From NCBI RefSeq assembly GCF_001548375.1, contig NZ_AP017295.1, positions 372,001 to 436,000 on the forward strand: a stretch of DNA of 64,000 nucleotides. Direction: 5' to 3'. The translations under genes and the position numbers were made by a program. The notes below the pieces were generated by a model, which worked only from the letters and a program-made list of their open reading frames with translations, ran no database searches and had not been told where the DNA came from. Shown piece by piece: positions 44,482 to 53,668 of this stretch (its first letter is position 1; the number at the start of each line of letters is the position of its first letter). This DNA is from Nostoc sp. NIES-3756 (GTDB lineage Bacteria; Cyanobacteriota; Cyanobacteriia; Cyanobacteriales; Nostocaceae).

Positions 44482-45972
44482 TTAAGTACTCAAAATAACT
44501 TTGCCATTTTGAATTACTATTAATTTCACTCTCAAAGGCCCGGCTGTATATGTGTCTTCGGCGGCGATCGCTTTAATTTCTATTGATTGATTTATTTGAT
44601 TTAATAAAGAAACAAAGCGTAGTATAGTACCATCTATTTGCACATTTTCCACAATTCCTGCATTTCTTGCCCGAAATTGAGAAGCGGAAATTAATAAGTC
44701 TAATCTTTGTCTTAATTCATAAGATGTCATACTGCTAGGATTGGCTGTGGTTGTAGCCAAAACTTCACTTCCAGAAAATACAACTACATTTCTAGCCGCA
44801 TCGGCAAAAAATTCTATCTGCTTTTCTCCTCTGACATAATTGCCAGCCGAAAATATTCTTACTACATATTCTCGACCATCATCTATTTGCTGAATCAGTT
44901 GTTCAACTCTATCTGGAGTAATGCGTAGCAATTGAGTATTTGCTGGGTTCGCCCCAGGTTCGCTTAGTCCAAAACTGGCGTTACGGTTTGCTTCTCGCAG
45001 CAGTTGTAGTATTACTTGGCGTGCTGCTGCAACTTGATTAACACGCACCACAGCAGAAGCCAAAACTTGACCACGAACTAAAGCTAATTTACCTAAACGT
45101 AAGTCGCGGTATGACTGGTAATATTTTTCCAGTCGAGCTACTTCCTGTTCTAAATAATCTTGTTGTTTTTCTAATTCTTTCAGGCGGGATTCTCGCTTGG
45201 CAAGTACTTGTTCTCTCTGGGTAATTTCTAGGTTGCGATTTTGAATGATTTTATCCAGTTCAGAAATTTTGCGATCACGCTGTTCCACTGCTTGTTGACG
45301 GTTAGCTAGTTCCCTATCGCGTTCTTCTATAGCTTGTTTACGGTTAGCGAGTTCTCTATCGCGCTGTTCTATGGCTTTTTTCGCTTCAGCATATAACCTT
45401 TGCCGTTCTGATTTGAGTTGTTCAACTGCGGCTTGTAGTGCTTGTCTTTGATTGTAAACTTTTTGCAGTTCGGCGATCGCTTTTTGATATTGTGCGACAA
45501 CTTGCCCCAGACGGCTTTGTGTGCGCTGGAATTGTGCTTGTGTTTGTGCTAAATCTTGCTGTGCTTTTAGTTTTTCTTTCTTAGCTTCGTCTCGCTGAGT
45601 TTCTACCTGTCTTTTATCGCTTCTGGTGATTTCTAACTCTTGATTAACTTTATTACGTTCAGCTTCTACTTGGCTTTTTTGTTCTTCAGCCACTTTGAGC
45701 TGTTCTCGTTTTTGCCTGAGGTCTTTTTGAATATCTTCTAACTCAAAAACCCCTTTCCTTAGCCCTTCATCGGCAAGAAATAAAATGGCTAAGGTAGTGG
45801 CAGAAATTAGACCACCTGTAATAATTGTTACCAGTACAGCCGTGTTTTTGGGGCGTAGATTAAACAGTGAGAGGCGTGCTTTGCCAACTCTTGTGCCGAT
45901 GCGATCGCCAACAGTGGCAATTACGCCTCCCAGAATTAAAATTGCTGCTATGAGGATGTACCCGGTGGTCAT
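44482..45972 (-). CDS. DUF3084 membrane coiled-coil protein
   Basis: 496 residues. Two N-terminal membrane segments (about 3-22 and 45-68) are followed by a very long coiled coil (about 75-290) and a C-terminal globular DUF3084 domain (about 295-496). The coiled coil includes a 14-residue internal repeat (REQ/EERDRELANRxQA-type, about 195-240). The family is cyanobacterial and of unknown role; the layout suggests an envelope-anchored structural or division-related protein. Confidence 0.85.
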   Translation of the reverse strand: MTTGYILIAAILILGGVIATVGDRIGTRVGKARLSLFNLRPKNTAVLVTIITGGLISATTLAILFLADEGLRKGVFELEDIQKDLRQKREQLKVAEEQKSQVEAERNKVNQELEITRSDKRQVETQRDEAKKEKLKAQQDLAQTQAQFQRTQSRLGQVVAQYQKAIAELQKVYNQRQALQAAVEQLKSERQRLYAEAKKAIEQRDRELANRKQAIEERDRELANRQQAVEQRDRKISELDKIIQNRNLEITQREQVLAKRESRLKELEKQQDYLEQEVARLEKYYQSYRDLRLGKLALVRGQVLASAVVRVNQVAAARQVILQLLREANRNASFGLSEPGANPANTQLLRITPDRVEQLIQQIDDGREYVVRIFSAGNYVRGEKQIEFFADAARNVVVFSGSEVLATTTANPSSMTSYELRQRLDLLISASQFRARNAGIVENVQIDGTILRFVSLLNQINQSIEIKAIAAEDTYTAGPLRVKLIVIQNGKVILST

Positions 45973-46168
45973 CTTCAGCTACCGAATTGCGTCCAGATAC
46001 AGCCTACTACTTTCAATCATTGATTTGTGGAGAAGGGGAGGGTGGCAATAGCTGAAATTACTCAAGGTTTGCGACTTTGTTCCAACTATCTAGGTTATTT
46101 ACAAAAATATAACATGCGCCACCCATCCTTGCTCACAGTTAACCGTCAACCTTTAACCTTTAACAAAT

Positions 46169-46840
46169 TTAAGTGAACTGTCTGCTGAGAGTCACTGGTT
46201 TATGCACAGTAATCTTCTTTTTGTGGATAGAAATCATTTTTTTCTCGCGTAGATCCCCTAGTAGCCTGGTAACAGTAACGCGAGTAGAACCAATTGCTTC
46301 TGCGATCGCTTGATGAGATAACTTCAGGTCAATGGTGATGCCATCTGCACAAGGAACACCAAAATCACGACAGAGAATTAACAAAAAACTGATTAATCTT
46401 GAACCCATATCTCGGTGAGCCAAAGTTTCGATCATCATCTCTGTTTGCAGAATCCGCGAAGATAAACCCCGCAGCATTAACATTGATAGTTCAGGATTTT
46501 CCTTAAGTGCTTGCTCAACTTGTTCAATGGGTGCAGACAGCAATTCTACTGGAGTAAATGCCACCGCATGGTAAAACCGATCTGACTTGTTTCCTGTCAA
46601 CAAAGACAGAACACCAAAAACGCTATTTTCCCGCAGCAGTGCGACTGTAATTTCTTCTCCTGCCTCGTACACCCTGGAAAGTTTTACAGCGCCTTTCAAA
46701 AGAAAGTAAACTCGTTCGGCAGGATCGCCAGGAAAAAAGATCGTTTTATTGCGTTCAAACGTTTCGACAACCGGCGGAAATGCCCCGGTTGCCATCTGAC
46801 GAAAAACATTTGCTAGGGCCTTATCTTGTGTCACGATCAT
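46169..46840 (-). CDS. ntcA: Global nitrogen regulator NtcA
   Basis: 223 residues from ATG at 46840, matching the family length; GGGAAGGGAG is its ribosome site, and an in-frame upstream start is rejected. A CRP-family regulator: N-terminal cyclic-nucleotide-like domain that senses 2-oxoglutarate (about 20-120), a dimer helix, and a C-terminal helix-turn-helix ([20 protein letters not shown]). Near-identical to known cyanobacterial NtcA by eye. It activates nitrogen-assimilation and heterocyst genes when 2-oxoglutarate is high. A perfect NtcA box lies in its own promoter (46937-46950), indicating autoregulation. Confidence 0.97.
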   Translation of the reverse strand: MIVTQDKALANVFRQMATGAFPPVVETFERNKTIFFPGDPAERVYFLLKGAVKLSRVYEAGEEITVALLRENSVFGVLSLLTGNKSDRFYHAVAFTPVELLSAPIEQVEQALKENPELSMLMLRGLSSRILQTEMMIETLAHRDMGSRLISFLLILCRDFGVPCADGITIDLKLSHQAIAEAIGSTRVTVTRLLGDLREKKMISIHKKKITVHKPVTLSRQFT

Positions 46841-46936
46841 CTCCCTTCCCCTACCCAATACCGGAATAATAAAAAACTAAAAACTAATTACCTAAGAATA
46901 CACCTGAAAAATGAATAAAGCACCGTTAACCATTCT

Positions 46937-46950
46937 GTACTTTCCTATAC
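46937..46950 (-). promoter_or_regulatory. NtcA-binding site in the ntcA promoter
   Basis: GTA-N8-TAC, exact consensus, reading the same on both strands. It ends 97 bp upstream of the ntcA ATG. About 20 bp nearer the gene is an AT-rich TTTATT that could be the -10 (class II activation spacing). Autoregulation of ntcA is established in Anabaena; the placement here is read from the sequence. Confidence 0.85.
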
Positions 46951-47258
46951 TCAAACACACAACTTTAAGGATATTTGTTCATAATGATACCTAATTTCTG
47001 CTATTTTTAGCTAGCAATTCTTGATAGATACTTCTACTTGCTCTAAGCATCAGGTTTATTACAGAAAAAATTAAATAATCTTGAAAATATCTTAAGAATT
47101 AACAAACATTTTATTCTAAAAAACTCCCTTAATAATAAACATTTCTGTAAGCAATGTATAAAACATAGATAAAGGACTCCTTTTGTCAGTTGTCAGTAGC
47201 CAGTAGTTAGTAGCATTCATGGAAATATATGATGAGGGATCAGGGGGAGAAACCCACC

Positions 47259-47284
47259 CCTAGCCCCTCCTGGGAGGGGCTAGG
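47259..47284. repeat. GC-rich perfect palindrome upstream of fabI
   Basis: CCTAGCCCCTCC (47259-47270), TG, GGAGGGGCTAGG (47273-47284). A very stable hairpin with no T-run, within repeat-rich DNA. A short dispersed palindromic repeat rather than an operator. Confidence 0.65.
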
Positions 47285-47407
47285 AAGAATAACTATGGAC
47301 TATAGACTATGGACTATAGACTAATAACCAATAACCACTAACAAATAGGTCAACGATTCGGGTATGCTCCTAATGAATGAATCAAAATAAGCACATCAAA
47401 ATTGTAT

Positions 47408-48184
47408 ATGCTGAATCTGACCGGAAAAAATGCCTTGGTTACAGGTATTGCCAATAATCGCTCCATTGCCTGGGGAATTGCCCAACAACTGCACGCCGCC
47501 GGAGCAAACCTTGGTATTACTTACCTACCAGATGAACGCGGCAAATTGGAAAAAAAAGTTGCGGAACTAGTAGAACCGCTCAACCCCAGCTTATTCGTTC
47601 CTTGTAATGTTCAAAATGATGAACAAATTCAGGCTACCTTTGATACTATCCGCGATAAATGGGGCAAGTTAGATATTCTGATTCATTGTTTGGCTTTTGC
47701 TAACAGAGATGATTTAACAGGAAATTTTAGCCAAACTTCTCGTGCTGGCTTTGCCACAGCTTTGGATATCAGCACTTATTCATTAGTACAATTAAGCGGT
47801 GCAGCTAAACCTCTAATGACAGAAGGCGGTAGTATTATCACCTTGACATATTTAGGCGGTGTCAGGGCAGTTCCTAACTACAACGTTATGGGAGTTGCCA
47901 AAGCAGGTTTAGAAGCAAGTGTCCGTTATTTAGCATCTGAACTCGGCCCCCAAAATATTCGTGTTAATGCCATCTCTGCTGGCCCTATCCGCACCTTGGC
48001 ATCTAGTGCCGTCGGCGGCATTTTAGATATGATTCACCATGTAGAAGAAGTAGCTCCCTTACGTCGTACTGTCACCCAAACAGAAGTAGGCAATACCGCC
48101 GCTTTCCTAGCAAGTGATTTAGCCAGTGGTATCACCGGACAAGTCCTGTATGTGGATGCAGGATATGAAATTATGGGAATGTAA
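47408..48184 (+). CDS. fabI: Enoyl-[acyl-carrier-protein] reductase (NADH)
   Basis: 258 residues from ATG at 47408; TTG at 47402 would add two residues. An SDR that reduces trans-2-enoyl-ACP in the last step of each fatty-acid elongation cycle; cytosolic. The start LNLTGKNALVTGIANNRSIAWGIA is the FabI variant of the Rossmann motif, and the YNVMGVAKAGLE segment holds the Tyr-x6-Lys pair. hisB follows 98 bp downstream, probably with its own promoter. Confidence 0.97.
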   Translation: MLNLTGKNALVTGIANNRSIAWGIAQQLHAAGANLGITYLPDERGKLEKKVAELVEPLNPSLFVPCNVQNDEQIQATFDTIRDKWGKLDILIHCLAFANRDDLTGNFSQTSRAGFATALDISTYSLVQLSGAAKPLMTEGGSIITLTYLGGVRAVPNYNVMGVAKAGLEASVRYLASELGPQNIRVNAISAGPIRTLASSAVGGILDMIHHVEEVAPLRRTVTQTEVGNTAAFLASDLASGITGQVLYVDAGYEIMGM

Positions 48185-48282
48185 TAAGATTTGGTCAATA
48201 GTCAATAGTCCACAGTCCATAGTCCATAGTCGCTAGTTCTTCCCCCACTTCCTCATCTCCTCCCACTCCCTAATCCCTAATT

Positions 48283-48912
48283 ATGCAAATCAGCGATTAT
48301 CCCCAACTCAATTTATCCTCAGTTCCTCGGATTGCTTCTGTCCATCGTACAACCGGGGAAACGGATGTACAGGTGACTATCAATCTGGATGGTACAGGAA
48401 TTTGTCAAGCCGCCACTGGCATTCCCTTTTTAGATCATATGCTGCATCAAATTGCTTCCCACGGTTTGATTGATTTGGATATTCAAGCTAAGGGGGACTG
48501 GGAAATTGATGACCACCATACCAATGAAGACGTAGGTATTACTTTAGGACAAGCTTTGGCTAAAGCATTAGGCGATCGCAAAGGCATAGTCCGCTTCGGC
48601 AATTTTTTAGCACCCTTAGACGAAGCTTTAGTACAAGTAGCACTAGACTTTTCTGGCCGTCCTCACCTTAGCTACGGCTTACAAATCCCTACCGAACGTG
48701 TAGGAACCTATGACACTCAATTAGTCAGAGAATTTTTTGTAGCATTAGTCAACCATAGCCAAATGACGCTGCATATCCGTCAGCTAGATGGTATTAATTC
48801 CCACCACATCATTGAGGCTACATTCAAAGCCTTTGCCAGAGCAGTCAGAACGGCAATAGAAATTGACCCCCGTCGTGCTGGGACTATTCCTAGTTCTAAA
48901 GGGGTGCTTTAG
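48283..48912 (+). CDS. hisB: Imidazoleglycerol-phosphate dehydratase
   Basis: 209 residues, monofunctional HisB. It dehydrates imidazoleglycerol phosphate in histidine synthesis and binds two manganese ions through conserved His: [43 protein letters not shown] and [17 protein letters not shown] are all present. Family length is normal. The unlinked hisIE lies at the left edge. It is followed by GGGATGA-type repeats before the ABC ATPase gene. Confidence 0.97.
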   Translation: MQISDYPQLNLSSVPRIASVHRTTGETDVQVTINLDGTGICQAATGIPFLDHMLHQIASHGLIDLDIQAKGDWEIDDHHTNEDVGITLGQALAKALGDRKGIVRFGNFLAPLDEALVQVALDFSGRPHLSYGLQIPTERVGTYDTQLVREFFVALVNHSQMTLHIRQLDGINSHHIIEATFKAFARAVRTAIEIDPRRAGTIPSSKGVL

Positions 48913-49095
48913 GAGGGATGAGGGGGATGAGGGGGATGAGGGAGAAATTTTTAGTCAATACTCATCACTCACCGCTCACAACTCCTCACTCCTAAAGAAT
49001 TTTCAACAATTAACAAACTTGTGGCGATCGCAGTTGTCTTCTTGGGTATTTTATAACCATCCTGTGCAGTCACTAGTACTTGTTAATTAAACCCA

Positions 49096-50097
49096 ATGCA
49101 GTCTTTTACAGATACTTCCAATTCTCAACTAACTACCATAGATACCCAAACGGTAGTTTTGACTTCCGAGTTGCGAAAAGTTTACCGCACCGGCTTTTGG
49201 ATGAATCAAAAAGTTGTTTCCCTTAAGGGCTGTTCTTTAGAAGTTTATCAAGGGGAAACTTTTGGTTTATTGGGGCCAAATGGTGCGGGTAAAACTACTC
49301 TGTTAAAACTGCTGCTAGGAATTATCCGTCCTACTGCTGGCAAAGGTTTACTATTGGGTAAACCCTTAGGCGATCGCCTCATTAAACAACGTATTGGGTA
49401 TTTACCAGAAAATCCTTATTTGTATGAGTATCTTACCGGCTGGGAATTTTTAGAGATGGCGGCTGGTTTGTTTGAGATTCCTGCCGATGTACAACGTCAA
49501 CGCATTCCCGAATTACTAGATTTGGTGGGTCTATCTGTAGCGGATGCGCGCAAGAAACAAATGCGTCGCTATTCTAAAGGAATGCTACAGCGTGTTGGGA
49601 TGGCTCAAGCACTCATAAATGACCCAGATTTGATATTTTTGGACGAACCTATGTCTGGTTTAGATCCTTTAGGACGTTACCGGATGCGAGAAATTATCTT
49701 GTCACTGAAAGCCGCAGGTAAAACAATTTTCTTTAATAGTCATATTCTCAGTGAAGTGGAGCAAATTTGCGATCGCATCGCCATTCTTTCTAAAGGTGAA
49801 TTAATTTGTTCTGATTCCCTAGATGAACTACTAGGTAGTGAAAATACATACCATGTTAAAGGTCAAGGTGGTGATTGGGAAGTTCTCAAAAAATGGCTAC
49901 CCAATTTAGCATTTGAACCTGATGGTTCCTGGCGCGGTACATTGCAAGACGACTATTATGATTTTTTGGCTAGTGTTCGCTTGATGGGTGGACGAATTAT
50001 TTCTATGAACTTATCTCGCCAGTCTTTGGAAGAATTTTTTATTACTCAAATTCAAAAACAAGACCAATCTTTTAATTCTAGTCTTCAGGAATCATGA
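49096..50097 (+). CDS. ABC transporter ATP-binding protein (ABC-2/drug-export type)
   Basis: 333 residues. Walker A GPNGAGKTT, signature YSKGMLQRVGMAQAL, Walker B LIFLDEPMSGLDP and H-loop NSHILSE are intact. The subgroup (CcmA/DrrA/NatA-like) normally powers a separate ABC-2 permease gene placed directly downstream. None is present: within 100 bp the DNA becomes a nested palindromic element and then a polysaccharide-export gene. The C-terminal 80 residues are a regulatory extension. It could serve a permease elsewhere. Confidence 0.9.
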   Translation: MQSFTDTSNSQLTTIDTQTVVLTSELRKVYRTGFWMNQKVVSLKGCSLEVYQGETFGLLGPNGAGKTTLLKLLLGIIRPTAGKGLLLGKPLGDRLIKQRIGYLPENPYLYEYLTGWEFLEMAAGLFEIPADVQRQRIPELLDLVGLSVADARKKQMRRYSKGMLQRVGMAQALINDPDLIFLDEPMSGLDPLGRYRMREIILSLKAAGKTIFFNSHILSEVEQICDRIAILSKGELICSDSLDELLGSENTYHVKGQGGDWEVLKKWLPNLAFEPDGSWRGTLQDDYYDFLASVRLMGGRIISMNLSRQSLEEFFITQIQKQDQSFNSSLQES

Positions 50098-50274
50098 TGA
50101 TTCAAAATTTTTATCCTATGGAACCCCAAAAAAACACCTAATTTACGCTACAACACCTTTAGTTACATATAAAAAATATCAGTAGCTCCTGTAAGTTAAC
50201 GTGAGTTCGATGAACCTCTCCCTCCCAACCTCCCTCTCCTAAAAGGCGTTCGCGTAGCCTCTCCGTCAGGAGAG

Positions 50275-50440
50275 CTACGGTGTACACACATCTCTATGCT
50301 ACGTGCAAAATGTGGTTTGATCCCCCTAAATCCCCCTTCAAAAGGGGGACTTTGATTCCATTTCCCCCCTTTTTTAAGGGGGGTTAGGGGGGATCAAAAG
50401 GCACTGGGGATAGGTTATCAGACTTGTGTGTACACCGTAG
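50275..50440. mobile_element. MITE-like element B, inserted into element A
   Basis: 166 bp bounded by perfect 16-bp inverted repeats CTACGGTGTACACACA / TGTGTGTACACCGTAG and flanked by exact 10-bp direct repeats GTCAGGAGAG (50265-50274, 50441-50450). Its centre is a G/C-rich palindrome (50316-50398). Non-coding. Confidence 0.8.
50316..50398. repeat. Inner palindrome of element B
   Basis: TTTGATCCCCC at the left pairs with GGGGGGATCAAA at the right, with further C-run/G-run pairing inside. The GATCCCCC-type sequence resembles a repeat commonly seen in Nostoc spacers. It might itself be a third, older insertion, but no flanking duplication is seen. Confidence 0.65.
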
Positions 50441-50893
50441 GTCAGGAGAGGGAGGAGAAACGAAAAAATCACGGTTTTACTCCCCTCTCCTTGTAGGAGA
50501 AGGGTTGGGAGAGAGGTCAAAATAACACTTGTCGAACTCACGTTAAGTTAGGCAACTTGTCCACAAAAATAGTGCCTTATAAATGCGGAGCAGCTTATTT
50601 AAGGAAATACAAATATGCGATCCTTCCCAAGTATCTTTTAATTTTTTAATTAATGATAATATTTAAGTAAGAATACTAAAATCACAACTTGATCAATATA
50701 ACTGGTTAGTAAACTCAGACAAACTTTACTTTAACTTTACTAAAATTTTAAATTCAGTCAAAAATATTTGCCCGGATTGAGTTTAATCTTCAAAGAAAAT
50801 GAGAATTGTCGGGAAACTTGAATACTTAAGTATAGTCAAGATTAAAATGTTTAGACAATACTTTACCGATTGTAGTCTCAGAGTTTAAAAAAT

Positions 50894-52369
50894 ATGCTTA
50901 ACACCGGTTCGCGGAAATTTCTATCACAGCCAGCTGTGGGTGCGACTTTGTTAGCGGCCGCTTATTTGTTTGTGCCGTTTGCCAGTGTAGCTCAGGGACA
51001 ACAAGTATTTCCGAATCCGCAAGTAGTAACCCCCACTAACCGACAAGCCGCAACAATAACACCAATAGATACAAAATATTTATTAGGTGGCGGCGATCTG
51101 ATTCGTGTAAATGTATTTGAAGTACCTGAATACGGTGGTGAATATCAAATTCCTCCTGGTGGAGCTATCAACCTACCTTTAATTGGTAGCGTTTCTGTTC
51201 AAGGGTTAACAACTGAACAAGCTGCTGATGTAATTACAGAGAGATATCGCAGGTATTTAAAACGTCCCCAGATTTCTGTTAACCTTTTATCCCCGCGTCC
51301 CATCAACGTTTTAGTGGCTGGAGAGGTAACACGCCCAGGTGCTTATACTTTGAACTTGCAAGGAGGCGCAGGGCAGAATCCAGGGGTACAATATCCCACT
51401 GTATTAGCAGCACTAACAATAGCTCAGGGTGTCACCTTAGCCGCAGATGTTACCCAGGTGACTCTCAGACGTAAAACAAGCGGTTCTACTGAGCAAGTTG
51501 TTAATCTTAATTTAAAAGAACTTATCCAAACAGGTAATTCGTCTCAAGATATTACCTTAAGGGATGGAGACGTTATAGTTGTGCCAACTGCGACTAACTT
51601 TAACGTTGCTGAAGCACGTAATCTATTTTCTGCTAACTTTGCTGCCAGCCAAACCGCACCACGTACAGTAGCAGTAATTGGTCAAGTCAATCGTCCTGGC
51701 TCATATCTTGTAAGTGCAGGTTCAACAGACGCTCAAGCTGGTGGAGCTAGTGGTAGTGGTTTACCAACCGTGACAAGAGCAATTCAATTAGCAGGTGGTA
51801 TTACTTCGCAAGCCGATGTTACTAATATCAAGCTACGCCGACCAACAAGAACTGCTGGCGAACAAACGATAGAACTCAATCTTTTGGAACTATTACGCAG
51901 TGGTGATGTGAATCAAGACGTAATTGTCCAAGATGGAGACACGATTGTTATTTCTAAAGCTACTGAGGTTAACCCAGCACTAGCGACAGAATTAGCAACT
52001 ACTACTCTTTCGCCAGATAAAATTCAGGTTGGTGTAGTGGGTGAAGTAAAACGCCCAGGAGCCGTAGATATTAGACCTAATAGCTCGTTAAATCAAGCAA
52101 TACTGGCGGCTGGAGGATTTAATGATGCAAGAGCGCGTAGCGCTAGTGTACAGTTAATTCGTCTTAATCCCAATGGTTCAGTGACTAAGCGTGACATAAA
52201 AATTGACTTTAACCAAGGAATTAACGAGCAAACTAATCCCATACTTCAAAATAACGATGTTGTGTTAGTTGGCAGATCAGGATTAGCTAGCACTAGTGAT
52301 AGTGTGGGACTAATTTCAGGGCCTTTAGGTACTTTCTTAGGGGTAGTTAGACTCATCTTCGGTTTTTAA
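50894..52369 (+). CDS. Polysaccharide export protein, OPX/Wza family with SLBB domains
   Basis: 491 residues. N-terminal signal peptide (about 10-35, ending near VAQG). Poly_export domain (about 60-140: YLLGGGDLIRVNVFEVPEYGGEYQIPPGG and the VSVQGLTTEQA helix), then three SLBB domains, each opening with V-x-V-x-G-E/Q-V-x-R-P-G (near 145, 255 and 378). The C-terminal end is hydrophobic. It forms part of the outer-membrane or periplasmic channel for exopolysaccharide. No tyrosine kinase/Wzc or glycosyltransferase gene is adjacent. Followed by a terminator. Confidence 0.92.
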   Translation: MLNTGSRKFLSQPAVGATLLAAAYLFVPFASVAQGQQVFPNPQVVTPTNRQAATITPIDTKYLLGGGDLIRVNVFEVPEYGGEYQIPPGGAINLPLIGSVSVQGLTTEQAADVITERYRRYLKRPQISVNLLSPRPINVLVAGEVTRPGAYTLNLQGGAGQNPGVQYPTVLAALTIAQGVTLAADVTQVTLRRKTSGSTEQVVNLNLKELIQTGNSSQDITLRDGDVIVVPTATNFNVAEARNLFSANFAASQTAPRTVAVIGQVNRPGSYLVSAGSTDAQAGGASGSGLPTVTRAIQLAGGITSQADVTNIKLRRPTRTAGEQTIELNLLELLRSGDVNQDVIVQDGDTIVISKATEVNPALATELATTTLSPDKIQVGVVGEVKRPGAVDIRPNSSLNQAILAAGGFNDARARSASVQLIRLNPNGSVTKRDIKIDFNQGINEQTNPILQNNDVVLVGRSGLASTSDSVGLISGPLGTFLGVVRLIFGF

Positions 52370-52758
52370 AACAAGCTATAAACTGGGGGCGCAGTCAAAT
52401 TTGCTTGTCCCCAGATTTTTTGGCGCAACCATCAAGAGAAATTCAGAGATTAGGCGATCGCTAATTATTTTCTCTTTTTGAATAAAAATTAGTTATAAAA
52501 TTTGTACAAAGAATGTCATGGTGGGAGTATACAGATGTGCGCCCCTATACATAATGGATATTTTGCAAATATTTTTTGAATTGGTATTATTTAGGCTATC
52601 TGAAATATAACTGTTGCGGTAAACTAGTTAACCCAAAAATGTATGTAAAAGCACCAGTATCAACTAGTTCATAAATCAAAACATTAGACTTAAATGTAGG
52701 GCATGGTAGTACCATGTCCTTTAAACTAAAATTGCCCTAAAAGGTAATAGGAGCATCT
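52370..52758. other. Intergenic region upstream of the band-7 gene
   Basis: 389 bp holding the OPX terminator, a HIP1 site, and a hairpin AGGGCATGGTA / TACCATGTCCT (52698-52720) in the probable leader of the band-7 gene. Nothing else coding is seen. Confidence 0.55.
52383..52421 (+). terminator. Terminator of the OPX gene
   Basis: CTGGGG (52383-52388) pairs with CCCCAG (52409-52414), followed by ATTTTTTT. Confidence 0.65.
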
Positions 52759-53586
52759 ATGGAGCCAATTATTGCTATAGTTTTAGCCCTTATCGGTTAT
52801 GCGTTAGGATCGGCAAAAATTATTAATGAAGGAAATGCTGCCCTTGTGGAACGCTTAGGGCGGAGACATCGCACCTTAAATCCAGGTTTAAACTTTATCG
52901 TGCCGTTAGTGGATCAGGTTGTGATGGAAGACACTACACGCGAACAGTATATAGATATCAAGCCACAGAACGTAATCACCAAAGATAATATTTACTTAGA
53001 AGTTGATGCTATTCTTTACTGGCGCATCAGAGACATTGAGAAAAGCTTCTACGCAATCGAAAATTTACAAGGTGCGTTGATGCAGTTAGCAACAACCACT
53101 CTAAGAGAGATTATTGCTCAAAATACTCTAGAGGAAACTAATGTTACCAGAGAGGAAATGAACCGCACAATTTTAGTGCAGTTGAATGAGACAACAGCAA
53201 CTTGGGGGGTGGAGATTATCCGGTTGGATATTCAAAGAATTACACCACCAGAAAGTGTTCGTAAGTCGATGGAAGAGGAACGAGCGGCTGAAATCAAAAA
53301 ACGAGCGCTAATTTCCGAAGCTGAAGGGGAACGCCAAGCGGCCATTAAGAAAGCAGAAGGAACCATGTCCTCAATGCAGATAATTGCAGAAGCACTGCGT
53401 AGCAATCCCGAAAGTAAAGAAATTCTGCGTTATTTAGTAGCCCAAGATTATATTAATGCCAGCTACAGGCTAGGAGAAAGTCCCAATGCCAAAGTTGTGT
53501 TTGTAGACCCTGGTAAATCAGGAGACTTGATGAAAGAAGTAATTGCTGAATCTACAAATACTGAAAGTAACGGGAATGGTAGTTAG
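52759..53586 (+). CDS. SPFH/band 7 domain protein (stomatin-like)
   Basis: 275 residues. One N-terminal membrane helix (about 3-20), then the SPFH domain (about 20-180: IINEGNAALVERLGR, PGLNFIVPLVDQV, TKDNIYLEVDAILYWRI, and the conserved ALMQLATTTLREII and ITPPESVRKSMEEERAAEIKKRA) and a coiled-coil tail. Stomatin/QmcA proteins oligomerise on membranes and organise proteases or lipid domains. The usual NfeD partner is not adjacent. TAGGAG gives a good ribosome site. Confidence 0.93.
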   Translation: MEPIIAIVLALIGYALGSAKIINEGNAALVERLGRRHRTLNPGLNFIVPLVDQVVMEDTTREQYIDIKPQNVITKDNIYLEVDAILYWRIRDIEKSFYAIENLQGALMQLATTTLREIIAQNTLEETNVTREEMNRTILVQLNETTATWGVEIIRLDIQRITPPESVRKSMEEERAAEIKKRALISEAEGERQAAIKKAEGTMSSMQIIAEALRSNPESKEILRYLVAQDYINASYRLGESPNAKVVFVDPGKSGDLMKEVIAESTNTESNGNGS

Positions 53587-53668
53587 GGGTAGAAGGAGAT
53601 GAGGGAGAAAGCGAGATGAGAGAGAAATTGTTACTCATCACGCGCTAAACGCGCCGCTACCGCTAACT

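Larger units (their letters stand above)
46841..47407. other. Divergent ntcA-fabI intergenic region
   Basis: 567 bp. Left part: ntcA leader and NtcA-regulated promoter. Right part: heptamer-like repeats (47190-47215 and 47289-47340), a 12-bp perfect palindrome (CCTAGCCCCTCC with its complement, 47259-47284), and the fabI promoter. No other gene is seen. Confidence 0.6.
50199..50543. mobile_element. MITE-like element A, outer
   Basis: 345 bp bounded by perfect 12-bp terminal inverted repeats ACGTGAGTTCGA / TCGAACTCACGT and flanked by 7-bp direct repeats TAAGTTA (50192-50198, 50544-50550), as expected for a target-site duplication. Subterminal CTCCCTCCCAACC / GGTTGGGAGAG are also inverted. It has no coding capacity, so it would need a transposase in trans. 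It is interrupted by element B. Confidence 0.8.
50098..50893. other. Intergenic region with nested insertion element
   Basis: 796 bp without a gene. 50192-50550 is the nested MITE-like insertion. The last ~340 bp are AT-rich and probably contain the promoter of the OPX gene. Confidence 0.7.

Noticed and set aside
48975-48995. ACTCCTCACT resembling the Yfr1 sRNA core
   Set aside because: It is part of an ordinary ACTCCTCA repeat, and lacks the flanking Yfr1 stem structures.
48863-49090. 75-codon frame at the hisB end
   Set aside because: Made of GGGGATGAG repeat (DEGDEGDEG) and hisB shadow.
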